A DNA stretch of 64,000 nucleotides, taken from positions 1,610,111 to 1,674,110 of the forward strand of contig WBVU01000010.1 in the NCBI GenBank assembly GCA_009192285.1. Direction: 5' to 3'. Under the pieces are notes generated by a model. It saw nothing but the letters and a program-made list of their open reading frames with translations, was not told the origin of the DNA and did no database searches. Origin of the DNA: Morchella semilibera (taxonomy: Eukaryota; Ascomycota; Pezizomycetes; Pezizales; Morchellaceae). Positions 18,040 through 28,046 of the stretch are shown here, one piece after another (within the stretch, counting starts at the first letter, position 1; each line of letters starts with the position of its first letter). The translations under genes were made by a program, and so were the position numbers.

Positions 18040-19286
18040 CTATCTCTGAGCACCCCTGCCACCACCAATGTCTATCAAAAAAGTTAGCACTACCCTCCTC
18101 TATACACAGGGCTTATCTATCCGGAAAAGACCCACCTTGACCCAGCCTGTAGCTGCCAATCTTATCCCAATCAATCTTCTGTCTCGTGATCGGCAGCTGC
18201 CTCCTCAAGCTCTTGAAAGCACCCTCGCTCAGAGCACCAAAGGCCTTGTTCAGCTCCTCCTGGTACTTCTTCTCGATGCCGGCGATCGTCTTTACGACCT
18301 CCGCGGCTGAGCCAGAGCTCAGAGACACCTGCACGGGCTTGTTGGTTAGAAGACGCACGTTCCCGTCCTCGTAGTAGTGGACGTCGACCTGCACGTCCCC
18401 ACTGAGCTCGGAGCTTGCCGGGTTGAAGACGTAGGTGGAGCGCCAGCGGCCATTCCAGTAGTTTGAGGGACTGTACTTGTTACCAACGATAACGAGGGCG
18501 ACGGCGGAGTCGTCTTCGATTGGGTAAACACCAAAGGCCGGGAGAGAGGGGTAATGCTCTTTGACATGGGGTTCGACGTCGCGGAGGAGGGATTTTCTGG
18601 CGCATGGTTTAGCAGTTAGATTTCTTTTTCTCTCTCTTATTTATCATGGACCGAGTGAGCTCTTGTGGCGCGGTTACATCAAATCGGCGTTCTGGGACTC
18701 GAGAACGTAGGATTGAACATTTGAAGCTTTCTACAACCACCACCACCCCCGAGTACCCATTAGTAACTCATACAATCCCCTATTCACATTTTTGATCTTG
18801 GGGAAAATCATACCTGCTTCGTGTGATCAAAGTCAAACGAACTCTGACTGCCCACATCAAAGTACCTCCCATCCGGCAGCTCATTGTACTCGCTAATAAT
18901 AACCTACAACCACCACCACCCTGAGCACATATACCCCCCTAGTTCAGCCCAATCTACAATCCATACCTGCTGGCTACCACCTGGTAGCTTTGTGGACACA
19001 AGCTGCTCCTTGTTGTACCGCTCCACCGCCGGCGAGATGGCGTCTAGAACGTCCTTGTCATCACCGACGAGGATCTTGATATCTATGGCGGCGAATAATC
19101 AGTCTCTACTCCTTCGGCAATAGTTTCAGACGGTGCTGAAGGGTACCAGTGATCACGTCTTGGAGCTGTTGCGGATGAGGTTAGTTTTTCCGTAGCTAAG
19201 TTGTGGGGGGGGGGGGGAGTAATCACCTCGCCCGGGGGAGCATCAAGGACAAAGTTTGATACAGTTTCAATTGTCTCGGCTGACAT
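18040..19286 (-). CDS. CAP1: F-actin capping protein subunit alpha
   Basis: Seven exons: 19227-19286, 19147-19165, 18967-19082, 18814-18903, 18678-18730, 18136-18596, 18040-18071; 276 aa, close to the usual 260-280. With the beta subunit it caps the barbed ends of actin filaments. Family signatures are continuous across junctions. ILVGDDKDVLDAISPAVERY is in exon 3, then EYNELPDGRYFDVGSQSSFDFDH. KASNVQSYVLESQ lies in the 53-bp exon, and NYWNGRWRSTY and DVQVDVHYYEDGNVRL in the long exon. The C-terminus is a Lys/Arg-rich helix ending GQDIGGGRGAQR. Exon 2 is only 19 bp (LQDVIT). Intron 1 has a 14-nt C-run in the transcript. Confidence 0.95.
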
Positions 19287-20046
19287 TGTTGATGGGGGAA
19301 GTATCTGGGGCGTGAACGGAGATGATAGGGGGGGGGGGATGGGGGAAGCTTATGGGGGGTGTAAGTGAGAGGGGGGTGAATGAGAGAGAGAGAGCCCCAC
19401 TACTTTACATGAGTTTTCTTGGCAGCAACACAGCAGTAACAAGCTTGCGAGCTCTATGAAGTACGTACACAACTCGATCAAAGCTCGTTTCATAATATTT
19501 TGACTGTTTCCTCCAGGCAATATAGTATAATATGTAGCTGCGTGTAGTTTTATAGATGTTAAACCAGCTAGGACCTTCTTTTTCTCTCTCTCCTTTGGCC
19601 TGGTGTTGACTACAGGACGTAATGTATAATACATGTAATATTCGCAGCTGATCATGATTATTTGATTGATCCGTTTTTTACTCATGAAGCCATCAGCTTA
19701 AGATGTATTGTGAGAAACCTCTGCAGTTGATATTCTGTATAGTGGTAGTAGCATGTACGAGTACATATGTAAATAAATAATACAGAAGGAACGCGTGATA
19801 TTCTGTGACTGAGAACCTCATGCTAATGCCAATGATATAAAAGCCAATGATAATGGCAACCCCCCTCCCCCCCCCAATACGCCTGATGATAGTTTTTACA
19901 GCTGCCGTGAAAGTAAAGCAAGAGAAGAGGAAAATAAAGAAGCAAAAAATAAGCAAATAAATAAAAAATAAGAAAAGATATATATACATATATACACCCC
20001 AAGAGCAAGAAAACAAGTAAAAAAAAAAAAAGAAAAGAAACCCACC
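19287..20046. other. spacer between CAP1 promoter and the 3' end of the disordered protein gene
   Basis: No gene recognised. It contains G-runs (19329-19338), a GA-rich tract (19366-19392), one TACATGTA at 19630, and an A-rich stretch at 19917-20040. The CAP1 promoter must lie at its left end. Confidence 0.5.
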
Positions 20047-21711
20047 CTACTGCGTCTCACTCCCAAAACTCATATCCCCATACCCATAACTCGAATACTG
20101 CGACAGCGGCGGCGGCATCGGAAACGTCTCCATCAGCTCGCTCGGCAGCAGCTGGCTCGTCGCAATCGTGATATCCTCCTCCTCCTCCTCCTCCTCCTCC
20201 TCCTCCTCCTCCTCCTCCTGGGACACCTCCGGGAGGACCTGAGAAGCCTGCTGCTCGTCGTCACCCCTCGCCGCAGGCAGCGGCAAAATCTCTGGCGCCT
20301 TCCACTGCGACGGGTCGTTCGCGGGGTCGTACCTCGTCCGCACCGCATCCGGGACCCACTGCGACTCCTGCTCCTGCTCCTGCGGGTACGGGTATGTACC
20401 TGCCGTGTGCAGGAAGCTAGAGGGGAGCTGCTGCGTGCGGTACGGTCTGTAGTGAGGCGCGTCGTCCACGTCCGAGGGGTCCTCCTCGCTGGCGGTATCC
20501 TCGATGATCTGCTGTTCGGATGCGGGGAGCGGTGGTGGTGGTAGTAGCTCGGGCCCGGGGGTGGAGTCGCGGAATGTGGGCGGTAGTGGGTACGTCATGC
20601 TGTGGAAGGAACCCTGCGACTCGGGCTCGGGCTCGGGCTGGGGCTCGGGGGTGTCGCGCGGGAGGTCCTTCTTGTATGTCAAGTCCACGCGGAACGTTTC
20701 TTGGTCCTCCACCGCCGCTTCCCCGGCGGTGGAGGAGGAGGAGGAGGAGTGTTGGTGTCGCTGCGGGTGCGAGAGTATCACGGTGGCGATGCTCTCTTGG
20801 GATTCCGTTTCTGTATCTGTATCCGCTTCTTCTTCTGAGGCGGGCCGGCTCTGCGTGGCCTGCGTGGAGAGCGGAGCTTCCTCTTCGACCTCCCACCATT
20901 GGCTGCTGTTGATTTTCCTGCCGGCGCCAGTGGCCGGTGTCGGCGCGTGTGTGTACGGGCCTGTAGTAGTAGTAGCAGTAGCGGTAGTAGTAGCAGCAGA
21001 ATTACCGCTCCCCCGTCCCGGACTGGCCATAAACAACCTTCGCTCCGTCCTCTGCCCATCCCCGTCCTCCACCTCCGCCTCCTTCTTGAGCGGCAGTCTC
21101 CCCGTCCCCAACCTCGAAGTCGGCGAGAACTGCGGCGGTGGCGGCGGTAAGCTCTGCCCCCGCTGAAACGGCGAGAACGGCGTCGTCGGCGGCGACTTTG
21201 AGTCCGGGATCTCGACCAGCACCCTCCGCCGCTTCGGCGTCACCGGCGGCGGCGGCGGCATTGCAACCGCAGAGCTCATCGATTTCTGCGACCCTTGCTC
21301 CTGCTCTTTCTCCTCCGGGAGTGGTGGCGGCGACGATAACGGCGACGAGGATCCTGCGCCGGAAAAGACGCTGCCCACGCCGTCAAGGTCGAATGCAGGC
21401 GACTGCGTGACCTGCGCGAACTGCGTCTCGGGGACCTCCTCCACCACCGGGTCAGGATCGGGGGGTGGTGGTTGCCGCCTCCTACGCTTCCTGGGCTGCT
21501 GGGCAGGTGCTGGTGCGGGTGCGGGTGAGAAGCCGAAGGAGGCGAGACCGGCCTGGCGCTTCTCGGAGGAGGGTTGGTGGCGGCGGCGGATGCATTTGAG
21601 GTTTTCGGAGGACCCGGCGAGGCGTGTCTGGACGAGGGAGGGGGGGCGGTGGCGGGTGCTGGCGGGGACGGTCACCGGTTTTGGGGAGGCGGGGGTCTTG
21701 CGTTTGGCCAT
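20047..21711 (-). CDS. uncharacterised intrinsically disordered protein, GC-rich gene
   Basis: A single open frame of 554 aa from ATG 21711 to TAG 20047-20049. I chose this ATG because the frame upstream is only a CTC-repeat leucine run. I do not recognise the protein. It begins MAKRKTPASPK, is rich in Pro, Ser, Gln and Glu, and has polyproline blocks and a run of about 15 Glu (20175-20219). Residues about 51-61 (KRQAGLASFGF) resemble a degenerate PCNA-interacting (PIP) box. Basic clusters (RKRRRRQ, KRRR) could be nuclear localisation signals. A nuclear replication or repair role is a weak inference only. The gene is markedly more GC-rich than its surroundings, as is its left-transcribed neighbour, the transporter. 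Confidence 0.55.
   Translation of the reverse strand: MAKRKTPASPKPVTVPASTRHRPPSLVQTRLAGSSENLKCIRRRHQPSSEKRQAGLASFGFSPAPAPAPAQQPRKRRRRQPPPPDPDPVVEEVPETQFAQVTQSPAFDLDGVGSVFSGAGSSSPLSSPPPLPEEKEQEQGSQKSMSSAVAMPPPPPVTPKRRRVLVEIPDSKSPPTTPFSPFQRGQSLPPPPPQFSPTSRLGTGRLPLKKEAEVEDGDGQRTERRLFMASPGRGSGNSAATTTATATTTTGPYTHAPTPATGAGRKINSSQWWEVEEEAPLSTQATQSRPASEEEADTDTETESQESIATVILSHPQRHQHSSSSSSTAGEAAVEDQETFRVDLTYKKDLPRDTPEPQPEPEPESQGSFHSMTYPLPPTFRDSTPGPELLPPPPLPASEQQIIEDTASEEDPSDVDDAPHYRPYRTQQLPSSFLHTAGTYPYPQEQEQESQWVPDAVRTRYDPANDPSQWKAPEILPLPAARGDDEQQASQVLPEVSQEEEEEEEEEEEEEEDITIATSQLLPSELMETFPMPPPLSQYSSYGYGDMSFGSETQ
20175..20219 (-). repeat. (CTC)n microsatellite encoding polyglutamate
   Basis: An uninterrupted CTC tract on the plus strand reads as GAG codons on the coding strand and produces the acidic run near the C-terminus of the disordered protein. 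Confidence 0.85.
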
Positions 21712-21752
21712 TGGTGCGGTGCGATGCGGTGCGGTGCATGGGAGGAGGAGGG

Positions 21753-21802
21753 AGAGGAGGAGGAGGAGGAGGAGGAGGAGGAGGAGGAGGAGGAGGAGGA
21801 GA
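21753..21802 (+). repeat. (GAG)n microsatellite in the 5' flank of the disordered protein gene
   Basis: GAG/GGA tract starting about 40 bp upstream of the chosen ATG. On the transcribed strand it is a CTC pyrimidine tract, so it may lie in the promoter or 5' UTR. Confidence 0.85.
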
Positions 21803-22087
21803 AGGAGGATTTGTATTGGGAGACGCGCTTGCCAACAGCAGCGCCCGGACCCAACACGCACGCACACCCGGCAAATCAAATCGTCCATGCAGGTCCGCTC
21901 ATGCCGTGACTGCAAAAATGAACCCGGCCGCAGATCACGATTCCATACCTTGCAGAAATTGAAACCGCGCCCTTCCCCAATTATGCGGACTGCATTAAAA
22001 CCAACACCTGCACGCGGTGATTCATTATCTCTATAATATTACATTCTCTATTGCTGCGCTGGCGGCGGATCAGCGGACGGACCGGAC

Positions 22088-22116
22088 CGACGACGACGAC
22101 GACGACGACGACGACG
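22088..22116 (+). repeat. (GAC)n microsatellite
   Basis: About nine perfect GAC units read directly; no coding context is supported. Confidence 0.8.
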
Positions 22117-22280
22117 AACGGACTTTGAAACCGGGCTGCGTGCGCTGTAACCGGGCGGTTGGATTCGTTGGTGGCACAGGCCGCAGGATGCGAGTGATGG
22201 GCTGTGATTTCTCGGTGCGGTGCGGTGCGGTGGTCTGGTTTTGTGCATTTCAATCATTTCCCCGACTACAGTACCTAAAG

Positions 22281-22375
22281 GTAATGATAGTAATGATGGT
22301 AATGATAGTGATGATAGTAATGATAGTAATGATAATAATAGTAGTAATGATAGTAATAGTAGTCACAATAATAGT
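22281..22375 (+). repeat. TAATGATAG-type minisatellite
   Basis: Tandem imperfect repeats of taatgatag/taatgatgg run through this stretch. It ends about 60 bp beyond the transporter stop codon and so may lie in its 3' UTR. Confidence 0.7.
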
Positions 22376-22434
22376 ACTCAAACTAATCTCCTCAAGCTCT
22401 ACAATTAATTGATCCCCTCCCTCGAGATCCCCCC

Positions 22435-24046
22435 CTAATCAACATAATGCCCCACAAACCCACACGCAACCGCCAGCAGCCCGCAGCACCCCAACAGCAT
22501 CTCCTCCCCCCGCACCCTCCCCACCGCTCCCAGCGCTCCCACGACCAGCACCCCCACCGGCATCCTCATGAGCGCATACACCCCCGCCCTATTCGCATCG
22601 CCCACCACGCGGCCCTTGAGCGTGCCCATGGCCGGGAAATACACGCCCACGCACACCTCAAACACGCAGAACCCGTAGAACACGGCCTGCTCGCTGCCCG
22701 CACCATACACGACTGTGTACAGCGCCGCGCCGCCCGCCGCGAACGTGCACACGAGCAGCCGCGAGTGGCCCATGGTGGACGAGAGGGCAAAGAGGTGGGA
22801 GCCCAGGTTCATGCACGCCATGAAGTTGGCAAAGATGATCCCGTAGGGGAGCGGGGTGGCGGTGGTGGACTGGAGCGTGGGCGACCACAGAAAGACAAAG
22901 ATGTACATTGATGCCTCGAGGCAGCAGGATGAGACTGCGAGGGCGAGGATGCGCGGGTCTGTGAGGTGAGTATATTATATTATAATTATTATAGTAATGG
23001 GGGAGAGCTGTATATCAAACTCAACTTACCATTAAACACCACAGCGACTGCATTCCGCGACACCGCACCCCCGGGCATACCAGTCCTGGCCCCATAATTT
23101 TCATTCTACCTCACCGTACGTACTCTGTCAGTCCAGTCCAGTCTTGTCCGGTCCGGTCCGCCCGAAGATCAATCAATTCCCACACGCACCCAAGTGACCC
23201 CCACCACCGCAAACGCCAGAATCAGCATCCCCGCCGCCGCAACAAACGGCCCCTCCCTCGTCCCCGTCCCCCACACCAGCCACTCGGCGACCACGCCCGC
23301 CGCCACGGCCACCACCGAGTTGACCGCTGTCAGCACGCCAAATAGCTTTCCGAGCGCGCCGGGATCGCGCCGCGCCAGCCCCCGTGCGCAGAACTCCGTC
23401 ACCATCCACGACTCGAAGCAGCTGTACAGGATGGCCGTGGACACGCCGCCGAGCAGCCGTCCAGCGTAGAGCACGGGTGTGCGCCGGGAGAGCGTCGACA
23501 GGCAGGAGAGCGCGTAGAGGACGCAGTAGCTCTGGCACAAGAGGCGCCGGCCGAATCTATATGTATATCCGCATTATGTAGTGTTCTAGTGAGCTATATA
23601 CATTCAATTTATACAAGTATATACGAACCTGTCCGCAAGACTACCGACGAAATACGCGCTGACGGCGCCAGAGAGGAAGCCGGCCGTAAACAGCCTCGCC
23701 ACTGTCTCCTCCGAGAAACCCATCTGGTCGCGGTAGAGCGCATAGATATGCGCGCCCTTTTCAATCACTCGGGGCAGGGCAGTCAGTTAGCTTGTGTACT
23801 AACTACTTGTAGCTATTCGTCCCAAAGACAGACCTGGAGCCAATCCGCGCCCATGACAAGGACGTATACGATAATGTAGAGGCGTCTGAAGCTCGATGCC
23901 GCATCCTTCAGCGTGCCCACCTCGTCGGGGGCGGCGGAGTGGTTTCCCTCTGCACTGCCCGGTCCTCTGGCGGCGTTCGAGCGCTGGCGGAAAAAGAGGA
24001 AACTGCAGATCGTCCCCAGCGTTATGAAGTTTGCCGTGTAAAACAT
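22435..24046 (-). CDS. MFS transporter, MFSD5-like (molybdate-anion transporter family)
   Basis: Five exons: 23834-24046, 23629-23756, 23190-23556, 23030-23105, 22435-22958; 435 aa with about 12 hydrophobic segments. The second exon begins right after GADWLQ with GAHIYALYRDQMGFS. The conserved VGSLADRFGRRL loop between helices 2 and 3 spans the next junction. WNENYG appears in the central loop and a run of C-terminal helices ends GHYVD. These features match the DUF791/MFSD5 branch, whose algal member transports molybdate. Substrate in this organism is inferred only. Start: the ATG of MFYTANFITLG opens the first helix; a longer in-frame extension is charged and poly-Lys and was rejected. The donor after W in exon 3 (gtgcgt) was preferred to gtggga six bases away. 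Third positions are strongly G/C. Confidence 0.88.
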
Positions 24047-24358
24047 CGTTGGAGTATTTTCCATGCGTGTATTGTGTTTTTTTTTTTTATGGGGGAGGAA
24101 TGGGCAGGCGCTGCAATGGTAAATATACAACTGAATATCACATATGCTCGCTCTATACGCGGTTGGATAGAATAAGTGACCCTCCCATTCAGAGTCTTGT
24201 GGATTCGGCCATCACCCTTTTTTTTATTCATTTGGTTGTGGGCAAAAAGCAATTGTTCAATGACATTACCGCAGTACAAAGCGCTAGACAGAACGGATTC
24301 TTTTTTTGACCTCATGCAATTCACTGAATACACATGGAAAAAAAAATGGTGAAACAGG

Positions 24359-24389
<31 letters not shown>

Positions 24390-24467
24390 TGAATAAACCA
24401 CGCTTTTTTGTACATGGAGGATCACAAACAACGCCTGGCATCTCTAAATCCAAACATGATATCCCGC
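24047..24467. other. short spacer between KAR2 3' end and transporter start
   Basis: No gene. It contains T-runs and a long A-run (24360-24380) and should hold the transporter promoter at its left end and the KAR2 3' UTR at its right end. Confidence 0.5.
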
Positions 24468-26656
24468 TTACAACTCGTCGTGATTGGTTGGTTCTTCGTC
24501 AGATCCACCGGCACCAGCATACACTATAAGAAGAACCGTTAGTCAACCAATTCCACACAACAATAAAACAGATCTGATGGAATGAAACTTACTCTTGCTA
24601 GTGATCGGGTAGGCGACCTGGCTGAGTTTCTCCTTCTGTTCGTCAAAGTCCTCAGTGGTGGCAGTGGAAGCGTTCTCCTCAAGCCACTCGGTGGTTTCCT
24701 TAACGGCAGCCAAAAGAGTCTCCTTGTCATCTTCATCAAGCTTGCCACCAAGACCCTCCTCGTCGTTGACCTGGTTCTTCAAAGAGAAGGCATAGTTCTC
24801 CAGGCCATTTCTAGCCTCAACTCTTTCTCTGTTGGCCTTGTCCTCGTCGGCGAATTTCTCAGCCTCGGCAACCATGCGGTCAATCTCTTCTTGGCTCAAA
24901 CGGCCGCGCTCGTTGGTGATGGTGATGCTCTCGGCCTTCCCGGTAGCCTTGTCAGCGGCTGAAACCTTGAGGATACCGTTGGCATCGAGTTCGAAAGAAA
25001 CCTCGATTTGGGGAACGCCACGAGGGGCGGGGGGAATGCCAGTGAGCTCGAATTTGCCCAAAAGGTTGTTGTCCTTGGTCATAGAACGTTCACCCTCAAA
25101 GACCTGAATCAAGACTACAGGCTGATTATCGGCAGCAGTGGAGAAGATCTGAGACTTGCGAGTGGGGATAATAGTGTTGCGGGTAATGAGCTTGGTCATG
25201 ACACCACCGGTAGTCTCGATACCAAGAGTCAATGGGTTGACATCCATGAGAACAATCTCATCGGTTCCCTCCTCCCCAGACAAGACACCACCCTGAACAG
25301 CGGCACCGTAGGCAACAGCTTCATCGGGGTTGATACCCTTGGAGGCTTGCTTCCCAAAGTATTCCTCCAAGAGGGCCTGAACCTTGGGAATACGGGTAGA
25401 TCCACCAACAAGAACGATGTCGTCAACTTCACCCTTTTTGACTTTAGCGTCCTTGAGGACCTGCTCAACAGGCTTGAGGGTCTTCTTGAACAAATCGAGA
25501 TTGAGCTCTTCAAACTTGGCACGGGTAAGGGTCTCAGAGAAGTCCTTGCCTTCGTGGAAAGCCTCAATTTCGATACGAACTGACATCTGGGAAGAAAGAG
25601 TACGCTTGGCCTTCTCAACCTCACGCTTTAGTTTACCCATGGTCTTGAGGTCCTTAGTGATCTCAACACCGTGCTTCTTGTTGTAGATCTTGGTAAAGTG
25701 CTGGATAACGCGGTGGTCGAAATCCTCTCCTCCGAGGTGGGTATCACCGGCGGTAGCCAAGACCTCGAAAACACCCTGATCAATGGACAGAAGGGAAACA
25801 TCGAAAGTACCACCACCAAGATCATAGACAATAATTTGGCGCTCACCACCCTGCTTATCAAGTCCATAGGCGATAGCGGCAGCGGTAGGCTCGTTGACAA
25901 CACGAAGAACGTTAAGACCGGCGATGGCTCCCGCATCCTTAGTGGCTTGACGCTGAGCGTCATTGAAGTAAGCTGGGACGGTGACAACGGCGTGGGTAAC
26001 AGTCTTCATGAGGTATCCCTCAGCAATCTCCTTCATCTTGCCAAGAATCATGGCTGAGATCTCCTCGGGAGTGAAAATTCTCTCGGCACCGTTGACTTTA
26101 ACCTCAACGACAGGGTTTCCGTTCTTGTTGATGACATTGAAGGGGAAGTGCTTGATGTCAGTCTGAACGTCCTTGTCATTGAACCTTCGCCCAATCAAGC
26201 GCCTAAAAAGAGTTATTAGCACCAGTAACCAATTATTGAGGTATCAAGGAAGCAACATACTTGACGTCGAATACGGTGTTGGTGGGGTTGGCCGCATATT
26301 GGTTCTTAGCGGCGTCACCAACCAAACGTTCATCATCGGTGAAGGCGACATATGATGGAGTGATACGGTTTCCCTGGTCGTTTACCAAAATCTCGACACG
26401 ACCAGATTTCATTACACCAACACAGCTAATTATCGGATTGTAAAAGTTAGATCTAATTCCTCTCATAAAGATTCAATATTGATTAGACTTACGAGTATGT
26501 AGTTCCTAGATCAATACCAATGACAGTGCCATAGTTCTCAGCTTCACTATCTGAAGCGGCCGAGGCAGGTGAAAGAAAAAGAAGAGGCGCCAGGAAAATG
26601 AAGAAGAGGTAGAGGACCGCAGTCCATGCTACCGGTTTGCCCTTGTTATCGATCAT
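24468..26656 (-). CDS. KAR2: ER Hsp70 chaperone BiP/Kar2
   Basis: Four exons: 26493-26656, 26261-26425, 24593-26202, 24468-24523; 664 aa. It is the ER-lumenal Hsp70 for protein folding, translocation and unfolded-protein sensing. A hydrophobic signal peptide (about residues 9-32, cut near SPASAA) precedes the ATPase domain. That domain shows GIDLGTTYS at the first junction, [14 protein letters not shown] and [10 protein letters not shown]. The substrate-binding domain follows. The last short exon ends with the ER retrieval tetrapeptide HDEL. A second in-frame ATG 16 codons upstream (26704) would give a longer N-terminus; the downstream one fits a signal peptide better. A TATA box lies about 155 bp upstream of the ATG. 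Confidence 0.97.
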
Positions 26657-26809
26657 GGGGGCGACCGTTTTCGTAGAGAACGTAGGGTATGAATTACAAA
26701 CCAATCAAGGCTGTTTATGAATCGGATGAAGGGGAATTTATGTTGTTGTGTAGAAAGCGTGATGGTTGATGGAAGGAATTGGACGAGGTGGGGGGAGAAG
26801 ATGGATTCC

Positions 26810-26815
26810 TTTATA
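26810..26815 (-). promoter_or_regulatory. candidate TATA box of KAR2
   Basis: TATAAA on the minus strand (context gttataaagg) lies about 155 bp upstream of the KAR2 ATG. The DNA between is pyrimidine-rich, as in many strongly expressed fungal promoters. This is inference from position and sequence. Confidence 0.45.
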
Positions 26816-27165
26816 ACAGTCCTGGGAGAAAAAGCCACCTTTCGTAGTTGAGGACACTTTTCAAACTTCCAGGTTCCCTCAAGCTTCCTGCCTACGGCGG
26901 TTTCCTAGAGGCCCAAGCTTAGTCACACACCCTACCGCAGCCCGCCACCCCCAGGATCTGCGCCAAGTCAGGGGAAAGAACACGGTGGTAACTTAGGGCT
27001 AGAGGTGCAGTAGTAAATGCTGCTGCGCTACTTTATCTGAACCCACGAGCTATAGAAGTTTCTAGTTTCCGTTTCACCACCGTTCTATTTAGATCCAGGA
27101 GGCGTAGAATTGAGCCATCGGAGATGACTGTATCTACCACAAAAGCCTAGCGATTACACTCTATG

Positions 27166-27270
27166 ATATGTACCGGGGGTTCACCTAAAGTCTGAAGAAT
27201 CTGATAAGACAGATACCCCTGTTTTACAGCAAAATCGAGTTCTTCAGACTTATGCTGAGCACCCGGTACT
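27166..27270. mobile_element. foldback (MITE-like) element
   Basis: Two arms are imperfect inverted copies. The outer pair is GTACCGGG (27170-27177) with CCCGGTAC (27262-27269). The inner pair is AAGTCTGAAGAA (27188-27199) with TTCTTCAGACTT (27240-27251). The arms are about 35 bp and the loop about 30 bp. No coding capacity. No convincing target-site duplication was seen, so a non-mobile hairpin is also possible. Confidence 0.5.
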
Positions 27271-28046
27271 ACTTTGCCTTCAATTTGTATTGAGGTATAG
27301 GATGCGTTAGTGCTAGTGGGTACTCTTTGTTGCAGACACCACCCCTCCCCAGGCCCTAACCCCCCGGCCCTCCAAGCTTATAACTAAGGGTACTTAATCA
27401 CCAACTAGGTCTGCCAGGCTCCAGCCTTTTGTAAGGTTAAAAGGGTTTGTTATGCCGACTAGACTACATATATGTAAATTCCTATTATACCCATGCATCT
27501 GACGACCAATTAGATTCAGTGATGAGGTAATGTATGTATTATAGGCATATATTAATCACATTGTGGGGAAAGGTCTGTGGCTGGTGTCTGCTTTTTCCAA
27601 AGAAATGGGGAAACTGCGCGTAACTTAGGTCGTTGAAATCCACCTGGCATTTTCACGATGTTGGCAACTACAAATAACAACTACAGACATTTTTGTATAT
27701 ATACCTAGGTATACTCCAATGATGGGCCTTAAATAGAACTAAAGACCTAGGATTGATAACCACCCTAATGAAGCCTTTAGGTTGGATGCAGCACTATCGG
27801 GGAGGGTGCCATTATGAATGCTCCTTTACATCCTGTGCCCAGCCCAGAGGCGAAAAAACTCAACGGCTCCGGGTCGGTTATCATATCGTTTAATTATATG
27901 TCGTTACTCGGTCGAGCCACAATCAGTCTATGACTGTAGGTGGTACATTTGCAGACATCCTAGTAATTTCTTCCTGCCTAAAATAGTAATCATCCTAAAT
28001 GCACAAGAAAATTTATTAGGCAACGTGGCTGTCCAACTAGTATATA

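Larger units (their letters stand above)
21803..22434. other. spacer with several simple-sequence tracts
   Basis: No gene seen. The stretch separates the disordered protein's start from the transporter's stop. It contains a (GAC)n tract at 22088-22116 and a TAATGATAG-type minisatellite at 22281-22375. Confidence 0.55.
26657..28046. other. KAR2 promoter region and HBS1 3' flank
   Basis: No gene. The left 300-400 bp is the KAR2 promoter. A foldback element occupies about 27166-27270. The rest is AT-rich without recognisable features; an open frame at 27818-28072 overlaps the HBS1 3' end and is rejected. Confidence 0.5.

Noticed and set aside
20504-22036. Long plus-strand frames antisense to the disordered-protein gene (up to about 220 aa)
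   Set aside because: They are Gly/Arg/Ser low-complexity mirror frames of a GC-rich repetitive gene, with no motif and no splicing logic.
25008-25583. 191-aa plus-strand frame antisense to KAR2
   Set aside because: Shadow of a highly conserved Hsp70 coding strand; long antisense frames in Hsp70 genes are a known artefact.
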